Assembly: GCA_022266195.1 (NCBI GenBank)
Contig: WHVY01000006.1
Span: forward strand, 1,550,001-1,614,000
From: Tetranychus cinnabarinus
Lineage: Eukaryota > Arthropoda > Arachnida > Trombidiformes > Tetranychidae
Reading direction: 5' to 3'
Length of the DNA: 64,000 nt
In this document: positions 60,501 to 64,000 of the stretch, in pieces
Layout of the letters: each line of letters opens with the position of its first letter
Position numbering within the stretch: position 1 is the first letter of the stretch
Made by a program: the position numbers and the translations under genes
Notes under the pieces: generated by a model
What the model was told of the DNA's origin: nothing
Database searches by the model: none
Seen by the model: only the letters and a program-made list of their open reading frames with translations

Positions 60501-62250
60501 TTTGGACGATATGAACTCGGAATACTCGTGATTCTCTCATAGCTGGATGTTTAACAATAGCGTAGGCAAAACCTTGAGAGGTAACATATTGCTTTGCAGC
60601 AATTCCTTTTAATGATCTTGCGTAAGGAATAATGTGAGCATTGAGTTCATCAGCAACATTAGCGTCAAGGGCTGATAATGTCGAGCCCGTATCAAGCAAT
60701 ACTCGGCCTTCTCGAACTAATTCTCGAGTAGGTTTGCAGAGCTTGAATGTAGCTTGCGGCATATGACATAAATCTGTTTCGCCTAATTTAGTTAGAAGCG
60801 GTACAGTAAGAGCTGAAGAAAGTGTCCAAAGTAGTCCTGGATTCCTCAAAGCATCAGCTTGAGGTTCAGGAGGAAGGGTATGAGCTAAATTTGAAGATGA
60901 TGGAGTGGTGTTTGCAGGGGAAGTTGCACTTGGGGGTGCAGTAATTGCTCGGACATTGGGATTATTAGGAGTATTAGAATGATTTGAGCGATAATTGGGA
61001 TTGTTTTGTGGTCGGGTCCTACATTGTTGAAGGGTGTGTCCAGGTTTCTTACAATAATTGCAAGTGAGTGTGTTTGAATTTGAATGAGAGGGTTGATTTG
61101 GACGGTAAGGTTGGGAACGAATATTTGAGTTTCTTGAATCAGGTTTACGAAGATAAGTATTAATATTAGAAGTTCGAGGGGGTTGAGAGGAATTAGTTTT
61201 ATTTTTGTTAAAGTTTTTGTTTTGTTCAGCCTCGAAATGTTTACGAATAAGTAAATTTGTAATCTTAGTGATATCATCATTAAGACCTAGGGTATTAATT
61301 TCATGAACAATAAAATGAGGAAGATGATTAAAGAGTTCATGTTTAAAAACTTCATCTGAATAAGTTCCTACAGCTTTGGTGAGGGAAGATTTTAACTTTA
61401 ACAAGAATGTATTGGGATGTTCAGAAAGGTTATAACGAAGTTGTCTTAGTTGGTATTGTGCAGAATACGTCATTGCAGGAGTTTTTAAGGCACTAATTAA
61501 AGCGTCTAAATACTCTTTATAGCCTGTGATGTTACTATCTAACGTATTAGCAACAGCTAATAGTTCATGGGCTAATGATTTTTTGAAACAACGTAATCTA
61601 GTTGAATCGTCAACGTTCTCTTGAGCGAGTCGTTGTTTGGTATTGGTAATAAATTCAAAGACATCTTCGCCCTTTTTGAATTCAATAACTTGAGGATCTG
61701 GTTTCAGATTTGAAAGTGCATTCAGAAGGAATTGAGGATTTACTTGGGGTTCACTATGAGTAGAGGAAGGTGAAGGATGAAAGAGTGGAGGAGGTTGATT
61801 GTTCTGTTGGGCTATGGGATTGATATGAGCACCTAAAGTGTTCAATATCTCTAAAAGCTTTCGCTGAGATTCAAGATGGATAGGAATGGAACAAATATCC
61901 GCATAAGTTATGCGTAACATAGCCTCACGATCTCGACCTAATGTTCTTATTATGGTCTTTATCTCGTCTTCAGTGATCCCATTATGTCTGCATTGAGTCA
62001 TCCAATCGGGAACGGCAAATTGAGTAACAGTAGCGGTAGGAAGACATTCGATGTCATCATCAGGTAATTGCTCACCAACAGATAACAAATGCGTTTTTAC
62101 ACACTCGAAAAATCGTCGCTTGGCAAGACAAGGGATAGGCACAAGAACATTCCAACCTTGTAGCGTTTGAGTCATGGTTTCAAGATTCATTTCATAGACG
62201 ATTGGTTCATCGGCTGCGACATTGAATTTTCTTCGTCTTTGAACTGCCAT
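57532..62250 (-). CDS. gag-pol: Retrotransposon fused Gag-Pol polyprotein
   Basis: One frame of 1572 codons. Gag occupies about 62250-60900 and ends with a CCHC zinc knuckle, CNYCKKPGHTLQQC (about 61065-61020). Protease follows with LLDTGST (about 60700). Reverse transcriptase spans about 59990-59300, with LNRITKVPKYPMPRID, MPMGLASAPFIFQRLMN and the active-site box YFDD (variant of YxDD). RNase H spans about 59100-58750 (KLSADASDHAVGG). Integrase runs from about 58250, with an HHCC finger (HESPLGGHFG ... CDNCIVC) and the DDE residues in ELDVQGPI, IQTDQGTNF and HPQSQGIVERCNRT. All catalytic residues I could check are present. Gag and Pol share a frame, with no frameshift between them. The frame stops at TAA 57532-57534, before the integrase C-terminal module, which continues in frame beyond it. 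Confidence 0.92.
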   Translation of the reverse strand: MAVQRRRKFNVAADEPIVYEMNLETMTQTLQGWNVLVPIPCLAKRRFFECVKTHLLSVGEQLPDDDIECLPTATVTQFAVPDWMTQCRHNGITEDEIKTIIRTLGRDREAMLRITYADICSIPIHLESQRKLLEILNTLGAHINPIAQQNNQPPPLFHPSPSSTHSEPQVNPQFLLNALSNLKPDPQVIEFKKGEDVFEFITNTKQRLAQENVDDSTRLRCFKKSLAHELLAVANTLDSNITGYKEYLDALISALKTPAMTYSAQYQLRQLRYNLSEHPNTFLLKLKSSLTKAVGTYSDEVFKHELFNHLPHFIVHEINTLGLNDDITKITNLLIRKHFEAEQNKNFNKNKTNSSQPPRTSNINTYLRKPDSRNSNIRSQPYRPNQPSHSNSNTLTCNYCKKPGHTLQQCRTRPQNNPNYRSNHSNTPNNPNVRAITAPPSATSPANTTPSSSNLAHTLPPEPQADALRNPGLLWTLSSALTVPLLTKLGETDLCHMPQATFKLCKPTRELVREGRVLLDTGSTLSALDANVADELNAHIIPYARSLKGIAAKQYVTSQGFAYAIVKHPAMRESRVFRVHIVQNFEPVCLIGNAFIHLYYFTLKSNGDQYHTTCSEFPDSAPLDPTFYFRFCTPEETKQIFDTTTLIDTTTKNNYIIDTRPKQTQPVPISVQIPESSSALMAKCEFITQDEYKEIKIQPFREKIAARINPDLPQPLQEQLTDLIDSFQTSFSKSKNDLGLVPASVCPVKIDLDTQEIPDQKPYNCALHRRLEFKKIINEMLANDIIEHSTAPGGSPSLLVPKPDGSFRMVIDYRKLNRITKVPKYPMPRIDDCLEVVRGGKYFNIFDLAQGYHQIELPPGEREKTVFVTPDGKYHYKRMPMGLASAPFIFQRLMNKVLDGLIYQKCVGYFDDVPVVGKDFPDLLANTKLVLNRLQDFNLKVKLEKCHFGFEEILLLGHLVSGQGIKPDPKKVEALKNLPYPRNVRELQSILGCYNYFSRYIPNFSTLAAPLYRLISKEKRFRILPEDKKALDTLKDSLISTTMLVHFDPDLRRKLSADASDHAVGGILLQEDRNSPSYDPETPIEEVKDWLPLSFYSQKLQKYQKHYSVSEKELLAIFVGVNKFTHFLEGELFLIETDHHALCQLTKVNFKNSRLQRWSIMLSTFNFKVVYKKGSTHPPDCFSRYQNSWSHRKTIDPEEEFLDRIYLIDYIADPFENRLYDIGLNTLCQDELPQLNDLNHIPAIAYSISSETNHIKTSDNPTASEISKWKEKVRTTQANNPDIQKVIELYRSNDTIALKRYVIRDGLLYRKDINTPFGSRLVIDSQLLKDIFAYEHESPLGGHFGPEKTYLQISRRFWCQYLQDLVKQLCDNCIVCQIAKPSNIIYVDPSTKPIPKEIFERFELDVQGPIVVNQVKKYIIVLVDILSRYVVAKLTNNQTASTVISLLKSLFQTYGFPKVIQTDQGTNFTSEAVHEFLKEHGVKHEKSNPYHPQSQGIVERCNRTIAERLRSYVIANSTKDLKDTLEASLFAINSSVHKITRFSPYFLVFGRHPRKPLDNLLDFPDDNYFNVA

Positions 62251-62939
62251 AGTGAATGAGTTGAATGATAAATTGGAAAGTAAATCAGGATATCACTTAA
62301 GTGATGGTAAAGTTGAATGCAATAAAAGTTGGAACTTGAATGAGTTGAAAGTTAATTGTTTAAAGTTGAAGGAATTAACTGAAATTGTTACAGTTGAATT
62401 TTAAAGGTGAAATGAAGTTCAGTTTAATTGAGTTTGAAGTTGGTTTAGAAGTTGAAAGTTCAATTCAGTTGAGTTTAATTGTTCGTGTTAAATGTTGAAT
62501 GTTTGAGATGATGGAAGAGTAAATTGGAATTTACTTTGAAATTTAAAGTTGAATTGAGTTTGAAAGTTATTGAGTTCAGAGATATTCTTAAAGGAATTCG
62601 AGTTGAATGGTATTCTTTGAATTTGAATTGAATTAAATGGACAGAGTCCGGAATTGTGTGAGGATATTCTTAAAGGAATAAACTAGAAGAGACTTGAATC
62701 AATTTTACCTTGAAAAAGTTATATGGAAATAACTATTGTGCTGATTATGAAGAGATTATGGAAAATCTTTGAGTTAAGTTGAATTGAATTTGAAGAGATA
62801 GTTCTTAAGAACTGAATCAGGCACATAAAGGGCACGGCGAGTCCGATATTCTAGAGTTGAAGGATTAACACAAGGATAACCTTCAGAAAGGTCAAATCGA
62901 AACAGAGTCTTGGAAACACACACAAATCGAAGGCACAGA
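62251..62939 (-). other. Retrotransposon 5' leader
   Basis: About 690 bp between the primer site and the gag start, rich on the plus strand in GTTGAATT-like words. No ORF of note. It probably holds packaging and leader functions. Confidence 0.6.
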
Positions 62940-62967
62940 ACTTAGCAATCCTGCCGTGGTCGCCAAG
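62940..62967 (-). promoter_or_regulatory. Primer-binding site, tRNA-Arg type
   Basis: Two bases after the 5' LTR, in element sense, the sequence runs TGGCGACCACGGCAGGATT. Its complement ends ...CCGTGGTCGCCA, the acceptor-stem end of animal tRNA-Arg with CCA. The Drosophila gypsy-group elements 412 and mdg1 also use tRNA-Arg. Confidence 0.8.
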
Positions 62968-63906
62968 TGAAAGGTTTGTTACGGAAGTAATCTGATGAGA
63001 AGACTGCGAACTTGCTTTCACCACAAGTTTTGAGTTCGTATCTTGGATCACTAGAGATCTACACCTTAAACTTATCTGCGTTTCAGGATATCTCATAAGA
63101 GATGAAATACACAATTCATAAGAAGGAATACTTTGAGTACAATTTGAAATACTTTATTGAAATAAGGTAACTGAATTTGAGAATTAGTTGAATCTTGTAA
63201 TGGAAAGATTTCTTAAGAAATACTGAATTGAACAATGTTTGAATAAGAATATTACAAGAGTAATGAATGACTTAAGGATGGTAACCAATAAGTGAATGTG
63301 AAATATGAAAAATTAGGTTTTTATAACCTTCTAAAAACAAAGAACAGAAATTGGAGGGAATTGAGAAAGAAGAGATTTTTCTCTGTCTAATTGTGTCTGG
63401 TTTTGGTTGATTTTACCCAGTGACCAAATTTACTCTTATCAGTAATTAATACTGGTAAAGCTACAAGCTTTTTTCCCATTACCAATATGTCTTGAGACAT
63501 ATATCTCCTAAGAGATTGTACCTTTGACAATGCAAAGGGATTAAAGAGAGGTGAAAAACAGTTGAAAATGAAGATAAAAAAGAAAGTGATTTTTTGATCT
63601 CTTTCTCTTGTGCACTTAATTTTCACTCTTAATTTTGGTCAATTCTGTAACCAGAATTGTGGTTAAATTTACATTCATTTAGACATGAGAATTATCGGAT
63701 TTTGGAGGCTTACAATTAAGATTAGCACTTAGGCTTTTTAAGAATAGTTAAGAAAACTTTCAAATATGATATTGCTTGAGCAATTAGAATGAATAAGTTG
63801 AAACAATTGAATTTAAATTGAATGGAAAAGGAATGAATCTCGAGATTCGAATGAATAACAGAAAGGAATGGAATGAATTAACTAAGTTAACTTTTTCTAC
63901 CCTTCA
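62968..63906 (-). repeat. 5' LTR (939 bp)
   Basis: Partner of 50740-51678, same length, same TG...CA ends, no difference seen by eye. It carries the promoter of the element in minus-strand sense. Confidence 0.95.
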
Positions 63907-63910
63907 CCTG
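63907..63910. repeat. Target-site duplication, right copy (CCTG)
   Basis: Matches 50736-50739 directly outside the right LTR. Confidence 0.85.
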
Positions 63911-64000
63911 TTAACTCGCTCGTGCCATCAGCAAAGATAAAATGATAATCCCATATCTGGGTAGAATCGAGCTCAACTGAAGGTACAGTGTTCTCATTAG
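63911..64000 (-). pseudogene. Continuation of the interrupted membrane-protein gene copy
   Basis: Resumes the alignment to 44604-44693 of the intact gene with a handful of substitutions (for example gccatcagcaaagataaaatg shared). The rest of this copy lies beyond the window. Confidence 0.85.

Larger units (their letters stand above)
50740..63906 (-). mobile_element. Ty3/gypsy-type LTR retrotransposon with an extra large ORF
   Basis: Complete 13,167-bp element on the minus strand, inserted in the decayed membrane-protein gene copy. The order in element sense is 5' LTR (63906-62968), tRNA-Arg-type primer site, leader of about 700 bp, fused gag-pol (62250-57532), extra frame to 51721, polypurine tract and 3' LTR (51678-50740). 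Pol order is protease, reverse transcriptase, RNase H, integrase, which is Ty3/gypsy and not Copia. It is much longer than the usual 5-9 kb. There is no envelope-like gene (no signal peptide, fusion region or C-terminal anchor in the extra frame). The LTRs look identical, so it is recent. One in-frame stop at 57532-57534 interrupts the long frame. Confidence 0.95.

Noticed and set aside
1..64000. CRISPR arrays, bacterial operons, tRNA or rRNA genes
   Set aside because: No regularly spaced repeats and no cloverleaf or rRNA sequence was seen on reading; the only tRNA-like sequence is the primer site of the retrotransposon.

Overview
The window reads as nuclear DNA of an arthropod, most likely a mite of the spider-mite kind. 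It is AT-rich, most coding genes have GT-AG introns, and the gene set is animal: an ERG/FLI ETS factor, a Frizzled, an oxytocin/vasopressin-type precursor with peptide CFITNCPPG, arthropod-style calcitonin peptides, a CYP4 P450 and a delta-9 desaturase. The species is an inference; nothing in the window names it.

Layout. 484-5963 (+): 3' part of an ERG/FLI-type ETS gene (PNT exon, small linker exons, ETS exon). 7264-10329 (-): microsomal triglyceride transfer protein, five exons. 12744-13301 (-): oxytocin/vasopressin-like neuropeptide precursor, three exons. 13892-18107 (-): CYP4-type cytochrome P450, five exons. 19961-20914 (+): an unrecognised protein built of 32 hexapeptide repeats with a very basic tail. 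21784-24777 (-): acyl-CoA delta-9 desaturase, three exons. 28909-30792 (-): intronless Frizzled-4-like receptor. 33357-34187 (-): unrecognised secreted cysteine-rich protein. 36803-42236 (+): a calcitonin-like gene whose single first coding exon can join either of two phase-matched 3' coding segments, each giving a different amidated calcitonin-like peptide.

From about 41.5 kb to the end the window is unstable. An intact single-exon gene for a type I membrane protein with a PSI domain (43481-45658, -) and neighbouring sequence, including the end of calcitonin exon A, have been copied to 46.1-46.5 kb (remnant) and 48.97-50.74 kb (decayed copy that resumes at 63.9 kb). Between the copies lie a short inverted-repeat element (45801-46081), a broken Tc1/mariner-type transposase (46697-47604), and an inverted array of GAGCAAA/TTTGCTC motifs around a decayed FLYWCH zinc-finger fragment (47.7-48.2 kb).

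The decayed copy is split by a 13,167-bp Ty3/gypsy-type LTR retrotransposon (50740-63906, -). It has 939-bp LTRs that look identical, a 4-bp target duplication, a tRNA-Arg-type primer site, a fused gag-pol frame and a very large extra frame. That extra frame carries a RING/TRAF-like cysteine cluster and what looks like a REXO1/ISG20-type exonuclease fold with its catalytic positions replaced. This element and the dual calcitonin gene are the two most notable objects here.

All gene models come from reading splice sites and protein motifs by eye. No database search or transcript evidence was available.
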